Position numbers and translations under genes: made by a program. From Piscirickettsiaceae bacterium (lineage in GTDB: Bacteria; Pseudomonadota; Gammaproteobacteria; Methylococcales; Cycloclasticaceae), in assembly GCA_002401365.1 (NCBI GenBank), contig NVSW01000001.1, forward strand, positions 26,800 through 68,447: a stretch of 41,648 nt of DNA, written 5' to 3'. Positions 1-9,509 of this stretch are shown here, piece after piece. The notes under the pieces were generated by a model that was not told the origin of the DNA, searched no databases, and worked only from the letters and a program-made list of their open reading frames with translations. The first letter of the stretch is position 1. The number at the start of each line of letters is the position of its first letter.

Positions 1-437
1 GCGCCAGCCTTAGTTGCAGCTTCAAGGTCACGCAGGCTATCACCAATAATAATTGCATCAGCAAGGTTTATATCATTATTTTTTGCTAGCTCAAATAATA
101 AGCCTGCTTTAGGTTTACGACAGTCACAAGCATCATCTGGGGTGTGTGGGCAAAAGGCAATATCAGTAATGTCGCCACCCGCTTGATGTATTAGAGATAG
201 CATTTTGTGATGCATGGCACTAAGCGCATCGACAGTAAAATAGCCGCGACCGATACCCGATTGATTTGTAGCAATAAAAACACGGTGTCCTGCTTGGTGT
301 AGTTGTGCAATTGCATCGATGCTGCTGTTGATTGGTAGCCATTCATCGGCACTTTTAACATAAACGTCACTGTCAATATTTATGACGCCATCTCGATCTA
401 AAATAATATCTAAACGTCGCTGTGTTTTGATATTCAT
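1..437 (-). CDS. gmhB: D-glycero-beta-D-manno-heptose 1,7-bisphosphate 7-phosphatase, partial (3' end outside window)
   Basis: Reverse-strand reading from ATG at 437 gives MNIKTQRRLDIILDRDGVINIDSDVYVKSADEWLPI...FIATNQSGIGRGYF...CPHTPDDACDCRKPKAGLL...IIGDSLRDLEAA; HAD motif DxDGVIN, GmhB Cys cluster. Not in ORF track because it is open at the window edge. Confidence 0.9.
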   Translation of the reverse strand, partial: MNIKTQRRLDIILDRDGVINIDSDVYVKSADEWLPINSSIDAIAQLHQAGHRVFIATNQSGIGRGYFTVDALSAMHHKMLSLIHQAGGDITDIAFCPHTPDDACDCRKPKAGLLFELAKNNDINLADAIIIGDSLRDLEAATKAG

Positions 438-444
438 GTATTGT

Positions 445-2511
445 CTAAAGCATTGAAATATCGGCTATTTTTATAAAATTAGCATGAATTTTAGAGAGCA
501 ATGCTAAACGGGTATTTTTAATATTTTCATCGTCAGCCATGATGAACACATGCTCAAAAAAGTTATCAATAGGCTCCTTCAGGGTAGACAACACCTTAAG
601 CGCATCAATATATTTACGTTGTTTAATTAATGGCTCGATGTCTGCTTCAACCGTTTGCAGTTTTTTATATAATGCAATTTCGTGGCTGTCGGTCAATTTT
701 TTTGTATCAAAGAGCCTGGAAACATTCCTTGGCGCCTTCTTTAAAAGGTTTTGAATACGCTTATTCGCCTCTGAAAGGCTAGCCGCCTCATCATGTAAAG
801 AAAACGACTTAACGGCCTCGATGCGCCTCATAAAATCAACAGGTCCTGTGCAGTTTACAGACATGATGGCAGTAAATTGTTCGGGACGGAAATCATTATT
901 TAAACAGTAACCTTTCAAGCGGTCTAAAATAAAACCAAGAACTTTGATTTTGGTGTTATCTTCGTCGAAATTATGGGTAAATTGCAGACAAGATAAGTGA
1001 ATTAGCTTTTTAAGATCAAGCTCAATTTGGTTCTCAATAAGTATTCTTAAAACACCTAAAGATGCACGGCGGAGGGCAAATGGGTCTTTGTCGCCAGAGG
1101 GTATTAAGCCAACACTAAAAATACCGACAACGGTGTCAAGTTTATCGGACAGTGCTAAAACTAGGCCGGTTTTAGTACTTGGTAGCTCGCCGCCGGCTTG
1201 TTTGGGCAAATACTGTTCTTGAATAGCGGTAGCAACCTCAGCATCTTCGGTATTTTGGAGTGCGTAGTAGCGACCAATAACGCCCTGTAAGCTAGGGAAC
1301 TCTCCTACCATGTCAGTAACTAAGTCGGTTTTACTCAAAATTGCGGCGCGGGATGCCAATTCAGGGTTGTGGCCAAGCTGCTTAGCAAGTTCTACAGATA
1401 ATTTTTCTACTCGTTGAGTTTTGGCACCCACTGAACCAAGCTTGTGTTGGAACACAACGTTGTCTAAGGAGGGGATGCGCTCTGCAAGGGTTGTCTTTAA
1501 ATCCTGCCGCCAGAAAAACTCAGCATCAGATAGTCGTGGACGAATAACGCGTTCGTTGCCGTGGATAACCGAAGCAGGGTTTGTGCTTTGAATATTGCTA
1601 ATAGTGATAAAAAACGGTAGCAGAGAGCCTTTGGTATCGAGTACAGGGAAGTATTTTTGGTTAATTTGCATGGTTGTGATGAGCACTTCTTTTGGTAATT
1701 CTAAAAAATGTTCATCAAAACTGCCAGTAACGGCGACGGGGAGTTCGACTAGAGCGGTAATTTCATCTAACAGCTCAGCATCAATATGTGCCACGCCATT
1801 AACGGCCATAGCTGACTGATTTGCTTGTTGTTTAATAAGGGCCTTACGTTCATCAAAATCAACAATAACGTGTGCACTTTTAAGTTGCTTGTTGTAGCTG
1901 TTAGGCGATGTAATGACAAGGCTTTCTGGAGCATGGAAGCGATGGCCATATGAGTTGTTGGATGCGGTTATTCCGAAAAAAGTACTGTTGATAATCTCTG
2001 TGCCAAATAGCAAGATGACCCAATGCACCGGACGTACAAACGCATCGTTGGAGCTACCCCAGCGCATACGCTTTGCAATAGGTAAGTGATTTAATGCTTT
2101 TTCAATAATGCCGGGAATGAGCGCTTTAGCAGGTTGGCCTTTCTCTAGCTTTTCATAGGACAACCACTCGCCTTTGTCGGTTTTAAGTGTTCCTAGATCA
2201 TTAAATTCAGCGCCACATCCACGGGCAAAACCTAAAGCGGCCTTACTTGGGTTGCCGTCTGAATCATAAGCAGCTGCAACGGCCGGGCCACGTTTCTCAA
2301 CGAGCTCGTCGGCTTGGATGATTTCCACGTCTTCAATCCACACAGCAAGGCGACGCGGTGTAGCAAAACAGTGGGTGTTGCCGTAACGTAAGTTGGCTTC
2401 GACCAAACCATCACAAATACCCTTTAGCAGGTGGTCTCGCAGGGTTATTAGAGTGGTCGGTGGTAGCTCTTCACAACCCAGCTCGAATAATAAGTCATGA
2501 GTATCACTCAT
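445..2511 (-). CDS. glyS: Glycyl-tRNA synthetase beta subunit
   Basis: 688 aa; [13 protein letters not shown]-terminus, KRMRWG, full-length; 4-nt overlap with upstream glyQ. Confidence 0.97.
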   Translation of the reverse strand: MSDTHDLLFELGCEELPPTTLITLRDHLLKGICDGLVEANLRYGNTHCFATPRRLAVWIEDVEIIQADELVEKRGPAVAAAYDSDGNPSKAALGFARGCGAEFNDLGTLKTDKGEWLSYEKLEKGQPAKALIPGIIEKALNHLPIAKRMRWGSSNDAFVRPVHWVILLFGTEIINSTFFGITASNNSYGHRFHAPESLVITSPNSYNKQLKSAHVIVDFDERKALIKQQANQSAMAVNGVAHIDAELLDEITALVELPVAVTGSFDEHFLELPKEVLITTMQINQKYFPVLDTKGSLLPFFITISNIQSTNPASVIHGNERVIRPRLSDAEFFWRQDLKTTLAERIPSLDNVVFQHKLGSVGAKTQRVEKLSVELAKQLGHNPELASRAAILSKTDLVTDMVGEFPSLQGVIGRYYALQNTEDAEVATAIQEQYLPKQAGGELPSTKTGLVLALSDKLDTVVGIFSVGLIPSGDKDPFALRRASLGVLRILIENQIELDLKKLIHLSCLQFTHNFDEDNTKIKVLGFILDRLKGYCLNNDFRPEQFTAIMSVNCTGPVDFMRRIEAVKSFSLHDEAASLSEANKRIQNLLKKAPRNVSRLFDTKKLTDSHEIALYKKLQTVEADIEPLIKQRKYIDALKVLSTLKEPIDNFFEHVFIMADDENIKNTRLALLSKIHANFIKIADISML

Positions 2512-3425
2512 GAACCGTCCTCCGTTTTAAGCATGGGGAAACCAAGGGCTTCACGTGAGGTAAAATATGTTTCGGCAACCATTTTGGAAAGGCTGCGAAC
2601 TCGAAGAATAAAGCGTTGCCGTTCTGTAACAGATATAGCGTGACGAGCGTCCAATAAATTAAAGGTATGTGAGGCTTTTAAAACTTGTTCGTAAGCGGGT
2701 AGCGGTAAGCCCTTTTTAATCAGTAAGTTACAGGTGCTTTCGCACTCATCAAATTGTTTAAACATGTAGTCAACATTGGCGTGTTCAAAGTTAAAAGCGG
2801 ATTGTTCAACTTCGTTTTGATGAAAAACGTCACCGTATGTTACCACGCCATTTTTGGTATTTGCCCACACGAGGTCGTAGACGCTTTCAACGCCTTGGAT
2901 GTACATGGCGATGCGTTCCAGTCCGTAAGTAATTTCGCCACTAACTGGACGACAATCTAAGCCGCCGACTTGTTGGAAGTAAGTGAACTGAGTGACTTCC
3001 ATGCCATTAAGCCAAACTTCCCAACCTAAGCCCCAAGCACCAAGTGTGGGAGATTCCCAGTTATCTTCAACAAAACGAATATCGTGTTCGAGCATATCCA
3101 AGCCCAAGTGAGTCAAAGAGCCTAAGTATAAGTCTTGAATGTCGCTAGGAGATGGTTTTATAAGTACTTGAAATTGATAATAGTGTTGCAAACGATTGGG
3201 GTTTTCACCGAAGCGGCCATCGGTAGGACGACGAGAAGGCTGTACGTATGCAGTGGCCCATGGCTCTGGGCCAATAGCACGCAAAAAAGTAGCAGGGTGA
3301 AAGGTTCCCGCGCCTACTTCGAGGTCCAGAGGTTGTAGAATTAGGCATCCTTGGGTTGCCCAATATTCTTGCAACGCAAGAATAAGCCCCTGGAATGTTT
3401 GGAGGTCTTGTTTAGATTTTGACAC
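2508..3425 (-). CDS. glyQ: Glycyl-tRNA synthetase alpha subunit
   Basis: 305 aa; [47 protein letters not shown] is diagnostic. Confidence 0.98.
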   Translation of the reverse strand: MSKSKQDLQTFQGLILALQEYWATQGCLILQPLDLEVGAGTFHPATFLRAIGPEPWATAYVQPSRRPTDGRFGENPNRLQHYYQFQVLIKPSPSDIQDLYLGSLTHLGLDMLEHDIRFVEDNWESPTLGAWGLGWEVWLNGMEVTQFTYFQQVGGLDCRPVSGEITYGLERIAMYIQGVESVYDLVWANTKNGVVTYGDVFHQNEVEQSAFNFEHANVDYMFKQFDECESTCNLLIKKGLPLPAYEQVLKASHTFNLLDARHAISVTERQRFILRVRSLSKMVAETYFTSREALGFPMLKTEDGS

Positions 3426-3551
3426 GCTAAAAGCAACTGTAATTTAAATAAAAGAGAAGTATATCTAATAAGCCTATAGATATCATCAAAACAGCTGCAT
3501 AAAGGCAAAGGCTACCAAATTAGACGGTTGATAAGCCGTTGAAAAGGTAAC

Positions 3552-3578
3552 AAAAAGAAAAATCATATTTTTCTTTTT
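3552..3578. repeat. Perfect inverted repeat AAAAAGAAAAAT-CAT-ATTTTTCTTTTT (12-bp arms, 3-nt loop)
   Basis: Read directly in the glyQ / PP-loop gene divergent intergenic region; arms are exact reverse complements. Confidence 0.8.
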
Positions 3579-3582
3579 TCGT

Positions 3583-3614
3583 GCGCTGATATTTATGGAT
3601 GAATAAATCAGCGC
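3583..3614. repeat. Inverted repeat GCGCTGAT...ATCAGCGC (8-bp perfect arms, partly extendable)
   Basis: Read directly; lies between the 3552-3578 hairpin and a TATAAT box at 3648-3653. Confidence 0.75.
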
Positions 3615-3647
3615 CTCCTTTAGGACTCACAATAAATGGGTATCCGG

Positions 3648-3653
3648 TATAAT
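3648..3653 (+). promoter_or_regulatory. Putative sigma70 -10 box TATAAT for the PP-loop ATPase gene
   Basis: Consensus TATAAT about 30 nt before the ATG at 3683; no strong -35 seen. Confidence 0.5.
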
Positions 3654-3682
3654 GTGATTTCTTAAAGTATTTAGTGAACATA

Positions 3683-4723
3683 ATGGCAACACAACGTAAG
3701 GCAGTCGCGTTAATTTCTGGGGGCTTGGACTCTTTATTAGCAGCAAAAGTTATGCTTGAACAGGGCGTTCATGTAGAAGGGATTAATTTTTATACCGGGT
3801 TTTGTGTGGAAGGGCACACCCACGCGATTCGTAAAAAAGATAAACTGAAACCGAAAAGAAATAATGCACTATGGAGTGCGGAAACGCTGGGGATTAAGCT
3901 TCACATCATTGATATTATTGAAGAATATAAGGATGTTTTGATAAACCCAAAACACGGCTATGGCGCGAATATGAACCCCTGTTTGGATTGCAAAATCTTT
4001 ATGGTAGGTAAGGCGAAAGAGTGGGCAGACGAAAATGGTTTTGATTTTATTATTACCGGTGAAGTGATCGGTCAAAGACCGATGTCGCAACGCAAAGACA
4101 CGATGCCGGTTATTTCAGCAGAATCTGGTGCCGAAGACCGTTTATTACGCCCATTGTGCGCACTGAATTTGCCTGAAACATTACCAGAACGAGAAGGCTG
4201 GGTTAATCGCGACAAGCTATATGGTTTTAGTGGCCGTACACGTAAGCCACAAATGGCGTTGGCAGAAAAGTTTGGGTTTGATGATTACGCACAGCCTGCA
4301 GGTGGTTGTTGCTTCCTTACGGATAAAGCCTATTCAGTAAAACTGACAGATTTGTGGGCGTCTCGTGGCAAAAGGGACTATGAAATTGATGATATTATGC
4401 TATTAAAAGTCGGCCGTCATATTCGCCCTAAACCACATTTTAAATTGATTGTCGCGCGTGAAGAAGGCGAAAATAATTTTTTACAGGGTTATAAGAAGCA
4501 ATTTATCACGTTAAGAACAATGAGCCACAAGGGCCCATTAACGTTATTGGATGGAACGGCGAGTGATGAAGACCTTGAGTTAGCGGCGAAAATTGTTGCA
4601 CGCTTTAGCCAGGGTAGAGATGCGGACACGGTTGATGTTGAAGTCGCAGAGGATGGTGTTGCTAAGAACATAACAGTGAAACCCTTTGCGGCGGATGAAA
4701 TTAAACAGGAGTGGCGGGTATGA
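3683..4723 (+). CDS. PP-loop (ThiI/MnmA-like) ATP pyrophosphatase with C-terminal NFACT-R/DUF814-like region; putative tRNA thiolation-type enzyme
   Basis: PP-loop motif SGGLDS, Cys motifs NPCLDCK and PAGGCCFLTDK, C-terminal VGRHIRPKPHFKLIVAREEGENN. ORF track uses GTG 3674; ATG 3683 (MATQRKAVALISGG) is likelier. Confidence 0.75.
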   Translation: MATQRKAVALISGGLDSLLAAKVMLEQGVHVEGINFYTGFCVEGHTHAIRKKDKLKPKRNNALWSAETLGIKLHIIDIIEEYKDVLINPKHGYGANMNPCLDCKIFMVGKAKEWADENGFDFIITGEVIGQRPMSQRKDTMPVISAESGAEDRLLRPLCALNLPETLPEREGWVNRDKLYGFSGRTRKPQMALAEKFGFDDYAQPAGGCCFLTDKAYSVKLTDLWASRGKRDYEIDDIMLLKVGRHIRPKPHFKLIVAREEGENNFLQGYKKQFITLRTMSHKGPLTLLDGTASDEDLELAAKIVARFSQGRDADTVDVEVAEDGVAKNITVKPFAADEIKQEWRV

Positions 4724-4947
4724 TTGAATTGGACGCACGCCGATTATTGTGCCCAATGCCGGTCATAAAGACGCAAAATGTAATAAAAACGCTGCTATCA
4801 GGCGACAACGTGCGGGTAACGTGTACAGATCCGGGTGTTATGCAAGATATTCCTGCCTGGTGTAGAATTAATGGGCACACGGTGTTAACAACCGAAGAAA
4901 TCAATCACGAATTCATCCTTACGATTGAAGTTGGCAATGATGATTAA
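4711..4947 (+). CDS. TusA/SirA-family sulfur carrier protein
   Basis: 78 aa with LDARRLLCPMPVIKT (TusA CPxP motif), 13-nt overlap with upstream PP-loop gene. Confidence 0.9.
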   Translation: MAGMIELDARRLLCPMPVIKTQNVIKTLLSGDNVRVTCTDPGVMQDIPAWCRINGHTVLTTEEINHEFILTIEVGNDD

Positions 4948-6090
4948 ATGTCTATAGCAGAAAAAGAGACAGAAACGCTGGCGAAGAAAAGAATCACTCT
5001 TATTGGTGGAGTGGTTAATTTAGTGCTGTCTGTTTTGAAAATTGGCTTTGGTTGGCTGGGGCAATCACATGCGCTAATTGCGGATGGCTTTCATTCGTTG
5101 TCTGACTTGTTAACAGACGGTCTTGTTTATTATGCGTCTCACCACGCTAGCCAAGAGGCTGATGAGGATCACCCTTATGGTCATGCGCGGTTTGAAACAT
5201 TAGCCACGGTAATATTGGGTGCTGTATTAATTGCTGTCGCTGGGGCGATTGTTTGGGACGCAATATCACGTTTTTTTAATGATCAGGCTTTAGCTTATGG
5301 TTGGTTAATTATAACAATTGCGGCGATTTCAATAATCTCTAAAGAGGTGATGTATCGCGTAACACTACGGACAGCAGAGGAAACAAGGTCGGCCTTATTG
5401 AAAGCGAATGCCTGGCACCACCGAAGTGATGCTATTTCATCGTTAGTGGTATTAGTTGGTGTTGGCTTACAAATGGCGGGATATCAATATTTTGACTCTA
5501 TTGCGGCGTTAGTTGTTGGCCTGATGGTGATAAAGATTGGGTTTGATTTGGTGCTGGATGCCAGTAAAGAGCTAGTGGATACGGCTTTAGATGCAGAAAA
5601 AGTTGAGCAAATAAAACGGGTTATATTGAATGTTGATGGTGTTCAAGCGTTACATTTTCTACGGACTAGAAAAATGGGGGAACAGGCGTTAGTTGACGTG
5701 CATATTCTTGTGCCGCCAATGATTAGTGTGTCCGAAGGACATTTAATAAGTGAGACGGTGCGCTTGTCCCTTTTAGATGAGGTAGAACATATAGGTGAAG
5801 TGATGGTGCATATTGACCCAGAGGATGATGAAGTGACGTCCCCGAGCTTGGCATTACCGATTAGAGAGCATTTATTGATTAAATTTGATAAAGCTTGGCA
5901 AGACGTAGCAGAAAAAGATCAGGTTAAACATATTAATTTGCATTATTTAGATGGCAAAGTTGTTGCTGAACTGGAATTGCCTTATTCACTAGCAAGCGAC
6001 ATAAAACAACTTAAAATAATTGCTGATAGCTTTGAAAAAGCAACCTTGACAGTACCAGAGGTCGCACAAGTAAAGGTTCTATTTTCATAA
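4948..6090 (+). CDS. Cation diffusion facilitator (FieF-like) efflux transporter
   Basis: 380 aa; ALIADGFHSLSDLLTDG, DHPYGHARFETLA, NAWHHRSDAISS motifs of CDF family. Confidence 0.93.
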   Translation: MSIAEKETETLAKKRITLIGGVVNLVLSVLKIGFGWLGQSHALIADGFHSLSDLLTDGLVYYASHHASQEADEDHPYGHARFETLATVILGAVLIAVAGAIVWDAISRFFNDQALAYGWLIITIAAISIISKEVMYRVTLRTAEETRSALLKANAWHHRSDAISSLVVLVGVGLQMAGYQYFDSIAALVVGLMVIKIGFDLVLDASKELVDTALDAEKVEQIKRVILNVDGVQALHFLRTRKMGEQALVDVHILVPPMISVSEGHLISETVRLSLLDEVEHIGEVMVHIDPEDDEVTSPSLALPIREHLLIKFDKAWQDVAEKDQVKHINLHYLDGKVVAELELPYSLASDIKQLKIIADSFEKATLTVPEVAQVKVLFS

Positions 6091-6091
6091 C

Positions 6092-6120
6092 CTGCGCTAT
6101 ATTGGTGCAATATAACGCAG
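6092..6120. promoter_or_regulatory. Extended inverted repeat CTGCGCTATATTG-GTG-CAATATAACGCAG containing an NtrC-like half-site TTGGTGCAA
   Basis: 13-bp arms with one mismatch, 3-nt centre; immediately downstream of the CDF gene and upstream of glnA; no T-tract, so not a typical terminator. Confidence 0.55.
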
Positions 6121-6200
6121 AGCGCCCTGTTTTGGTGTGATATGTTTTGGAATTATACGGCTGCTAAATAAATAGCCCTTGAAAACAAGGGGTTATATTT

Positions 6201-6216
6201 TGGCACAATATATGCA
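6201..6216 (+). promoter_or_regulatory. Putative sigma54 (-24/-12) promoter of glnA
   Basis: TGGCACAATATATGCA: -24 GG and -12 GC separated by 10 nt, matching TGGCAC-N5-TTGCW except one base; 52 nt before glnA ATG. Confidence 0.75.
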
Positions 6217-6267
6217 AAAATTGTCAGGCTAACGATTTAAATATTAACATTAACTTTAGGAGTAATC

Positions 6268-7677
6268 ATGTCCGCACAAGATGTATTAGATTTAATTAAA
6301 GAAAAAGAGGTCACATTTGTTGATTTCCGCTTCGTTGATACCATTGGTAAAGAGCAGCACGTAACCGTTCCATCTCATACGATTAATGCTGGAGTGTTTG
6401 AAGATGGTAAAATGTTCGATGGCTCATCTATCGCAGGATGGAAAGGAATTAATGAATCTGACATGATTTTAATGCCAGACCCATCAACAGCCGTTTTAGA
6501 CCCATTTTTTGATGATGTAACACTTATCTTGCGTTGTGATGTTGTTGAACCAAGTGATATGAGCGGTTACGAACGTGACCCTCGATCTATTGCTAAAAGA
6601 GCTGAAGCTTACTTACAAACGACCGGTATTGGTGATACTGCTTATTTCGGTCCAGAAAATGAATTCTTCGTATTTGACGATATTCGTTGGGGCACTGACA
6701 TGTCTGGCACGTTCTATGAAATTGATTCAGAAGAAGCGGGTTGGAACTCAGAAAAATCATATGAAAGTGGCAACATGGGTCACCGCCCAGGAACAAAAGG
6801 TGGCTATTTCCCTGTGCCTCCAGTCGATTCTCTTCACGATATGCGTGCAGCGATGTGCTTAACGCTTGAAGAAATGGGCCAAGAAACAGAGGTTCATCAC
6901 CATGAAGTGGCAACAGCTGGCCAATGTGAAATTGGTACCGTGTTTAACACCTTGGTAAAGAAAGCCGATGAAGTGTTAGAGCTTAAATACGTTGTACAAA
7001 ATGTGGCTCATGCATACGGTAAAACAGCAACCTTTATGCCGAAGCCAATAGTTGGTGATAACGGTAATGGCATGCACGTTCATCAATCTATCTTTAAAGA
7101 TGGCAAAGCCTTATTTGCTGGTGATTTATATGGCGGTTTGTCAGAAATGGCGCTGTTCTATATCGGCGGCATCGTCAAGCATGCTAAAGCCATCAACGCT
7201 TTTGCAAATGCATCAACAAACAGCTACAAACGTTTAGTGCCAGGTTTTGAAGCACCTGTTATGTTGGCGTATTCAGCACGTAACCGTTCAGCATCTATTC
7301 GTATTCCTTTTGTTGCTAACCCTAAAGGTCGTCGTATTGAAGTGCGTTTTGCTGATTCAACAGCGAACCCTTACCTTTGCTTTTCGGCAATGTTAATGGC
7401 AGGCCTAGATGGGATTAAAAATAAAATCGATCCGGGCGATGCTATGGATAAAGATCTTTACGATCTTCCAGCTGAAGAAGAGGCTTTAATCCCACAAGTA
7501 GCAATATCGCTTGATGAAGCACTTGATGCGTTGAACAATGACCGTGAGTTCTTAATAGAAGGTGGCGTATTTACCAACGACATGATTGATGCTTATATTG
7601 AGCTTAAAATGGAAGAAGTGACTCGCCTGCGCATGAGCACTCATCCAGTTGAGTTTGATATGTATTACAGCTTGTAG
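6268..7677 (+). CDS. glnA: Type I glutamine synthetase
   Basis: 469 aa; [41 protein letters not shown], adenylylation-site-like DLYDLPAEE. Confidence 0.99.
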   Translation: MSAQDVLDLIKEKEVTFVDFRFVDTIGKEQHVTVPSHTINAGVFEDGKMFDGSSIAGWKGINESDMILMPDPSTAVLDPFFDDVTLILRCDVVEPSDMSGYERDPRSIAKRAEAYLQTTGIGDTAYFGPENEFFVFDDIRWGTDMSGTFYEIDSEEAGWNSEKSYESGNMGHRPGTKGGYFPVPPVDSLHDMRAAMCLTLEEMGQETEVHHHEVATAGQCEIGTVFNTLVKKADEVLELKYVVQNVAHAYGKTATFMPKPIVGDNGNGMHVHQSIFKDGKALFAGDLYGGLSEMALFYIGGIVKHAKAINAFANASTNSYKRLVPGFEAPVMLAYSARNRSASIRIPFVANPKGRRIEVRFADSTANPYLCFSAMLMAGLDGIKNKIDPGDAMDKDLYDLPAEEEALIPQVAISLDEALDALNNDREFLIEGGVFTNDMIDAYIELKMEEVTRLRMSTHPVEFDMYYSL

Positions 7678-7694
7678 ACGGTGCTATAGTTGTG

Positions 7695-7723
7695 AAAAGC
7701 CCCGCAAATGCGGGGCTTTTTTT
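7695..7723 (+). terminator. Rho-independent terminator downstream of glnA
   Basis: AAAAGCCCCG-CAAATG-CGGGGCTTTTTTT. Confidence 0.93.
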
Positions 7724-7782
7724 GCACCAAAGGTAGAGTTTGTGGTCTTATAGCTGTGTAGCTAAATAAACAGGGTGTAGAT

Positions 7783-8289
7783 ATGAAATGGATATTAATC
7801 ATGTTATTGGGAATTTTTGTTGCGGGTTCATCATTAGCGGAGATATATACTTATAAGGATAAGCAGGGAAAAGTTGTTTTTTCGGATGTGCCTGTTAAGG
7901 GCGCTGAAAAAGTGATTGTGCCACCGGTTATGACGTATGAGGGAAGTGTGCAAAAAAGCACCATAGACGCAAACGGTAGTTTTAAGCCCACGAAGCTGGC
8001 GGAGCATCAACCGTACAAACGTTTAGTTATTGCATACCCAGAGCAAGAAGGAACGGTAAGGGATAACCAAGGCGAGTTGACTATTCGTTACACCTTATCA
8101 CCAGCATTACAAAAAGGAGATAAGGTAGAAGTATTTTTGAATGGTGAAGAACACGATGGCCTTGAACTAAAAGGGTTGGACAGAGGCGAGCATACGGTCC
8201 GGTTACAAGTTGTAGATGCAAATGGATATGCTCATGTAACAAGTGAAGACGTGGTGTTTTATTTACACCACCAATCAAAACTTTTTTAG
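7783..8289 (+). CDS. DUF4124-type exported protein
   Basis: Signal peptide then AEIYTYKDKQGKVVFSDVPVKGAE (DUF4124 pattern); glnA-DUF4124-ntrBC gene order is typical. Confidence 0.8.
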   Translation: MKWILIMLLGIFVAGSSLAEIYTYKDKQGKVVFSDVPVKGAEKVIVPPVMTYEGSVQKSTIDANGSFKPTKLAEHQPYKRLVIAYPEQEGTVRDNQGELTIRYTLSPALQKGDKVEVFLNGEEHDGLELKGLDRGEHTVRLQVVDANGYAHVTSEDVVFYLHHQSKLF

Positions 8290-8342
8290 CATGAGTATTA
8301 CCGATATTATTTACGGGGCATAAAAAACACACTTATAAATCC

Positions 8343-8357
8343 GCACCATATTGGTGC
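8343..8357. promoter_or_regulatory. Putative NtrC binding site upstream of ntrB
   Basis: GCACCATATTGGTGC, matching NtrC consensus GCACCA-N3-TGGTGC; followed by -10-like TATACT at 8364-8369. Confidence 0.75.
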
Positions 8358-8447
8358 ATGAGGTATACTGGTTTATTAACCCTTGGCTAACTCTTTTGTA
8401 TTTAAAGCCATTTGAGAAGTGGCTTGCTAATTGCATCGTCCAGTATA

Positions 8448-9509
8448 ATGATAAAACCTTTACCCTTCTATTCAGATGTTGTTGAACAGCTTTCTATCGG
8501 TGTGTTGATTTTCAACGCAGCCGATAGATTAGTGTATATGAATAACACGGCTCAAGAAGTACTTGAGGTTAGTGACCGCAAAGCGCTTGGTGAGCGTGTA
8601 GATATTATATTGGCATCGGATACATTTAATATTCAATGTTATTTTAACAAAGCAAGAAGCGAAGGCTTGCGGAGTATTGAGCGCGATGTGCAGTTTTTAC
8701 AGCCGGGCGAGAATAGTTTTAACATCTCAGTTTCACCGTTTCAAAGCAGCAATGAAAGCCAGGTATTGGTTGAAATTAGTAATACCAATCACTATCAGCA
8801 AATCACCCGTGAAGACGCGTTATTGTCACAAAATAAGATGGCCACAAACATGTTAAAAGGCTTAGCCCATGAAATTAAAAACCCATTGGCGGGATTGCGT
8901 GGTGCAGCACAACTGCTATCAGCAGAGCTAAAAGGGGATTTAAACGACTATACAAGAGTGATTATTGACGAAGCAGATCGCTTACGGGATCTTGTGGATA
9001 GGATGCTGGGTTCAACCGAAGTGGTTAAACAAAAAAATGTAAGCATTCATGCTATTTTAGAGCGAGTAAGGCAGTTGGTTCAGTTAGAAGTGGCTGATAG
9101 AATATTGATTAAAACTGACTATGATCCAAGTCTTCCGGAGCTCACAGCGGATAAAGACCAGCTTATTCAAGCGGTGCTTAATATAGTAAGAAATGCAACC
9201 CAAGCAATTCAATTAAAGGGCGAGATTACACTTAAAACAAGAATACATAGAAATTTTGTTGTTGGTGACGAAAATTATAAATTAGGCGTGAAAGTAGATG
9301 TTATTGACAATGGACTGGGTATCCCGCAAGACATGCAAACAAAGGTGTTTTATCCGATGGTAACAGGTAGAGATAATGGTACGGGCTTAGGCTTGTCTAT
9401 AGCACAAACCAATGTTCGCAGACACAGAGGGTTTATAGAATTGAACAGTAAACCTGGGCGAACGGTGTTCTCAATTATTTTACCGTTTGGACATCATTAT
9501 GGACGATAA
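8448..9509 (+). CDS. glnL: Nitrogen regulation sensor histidine kinase NtrB
   Basis: PAS plus HisKA H-box GLAHEIKNPLAGLRGAAQLL, N/G boxes NATQAI, DNGLGIP, GTGLGLSIA. ATG 8448 preferred over track TTG 8412. Confidence 0.95.
   Translation: MIKPLPFYSDVVEQLSIGVLIFNAADRLVYMNNTAQEVLEVSDRKALGERVDIILASDTFNIQCYFNKARSEGLRSIERDVQFLQPGENSFNISVSPFQSSNESQVLVEISNTNHYQQITREDALLSQNKMATNMLKGLAHEIKNPLAGLRGAAQLLSAELKGDLNDYTRVIIDEADRLRDLVDRMLGSTEVVKQKNVSIHAILERVRQLVQLEVADRILIKTDYDPSLPELTADKDQLIQAVLNIVRNATQAIQLKGEITLKTRIHRNFVVGDENYKLGVKVDVIDNGLGIPQDMQTKVFYPMVTGRDNGTGLGLSIAQTNVRRHRGFIELNSKPGRTVFSIILPFGHHYGR

Noticed and set aside
191-376. Minus-strand 61-aa ORF in the track
   Set aside because: Lies in an alternate frame inside the partial gmhB, whose real frame gives strong family motifs.
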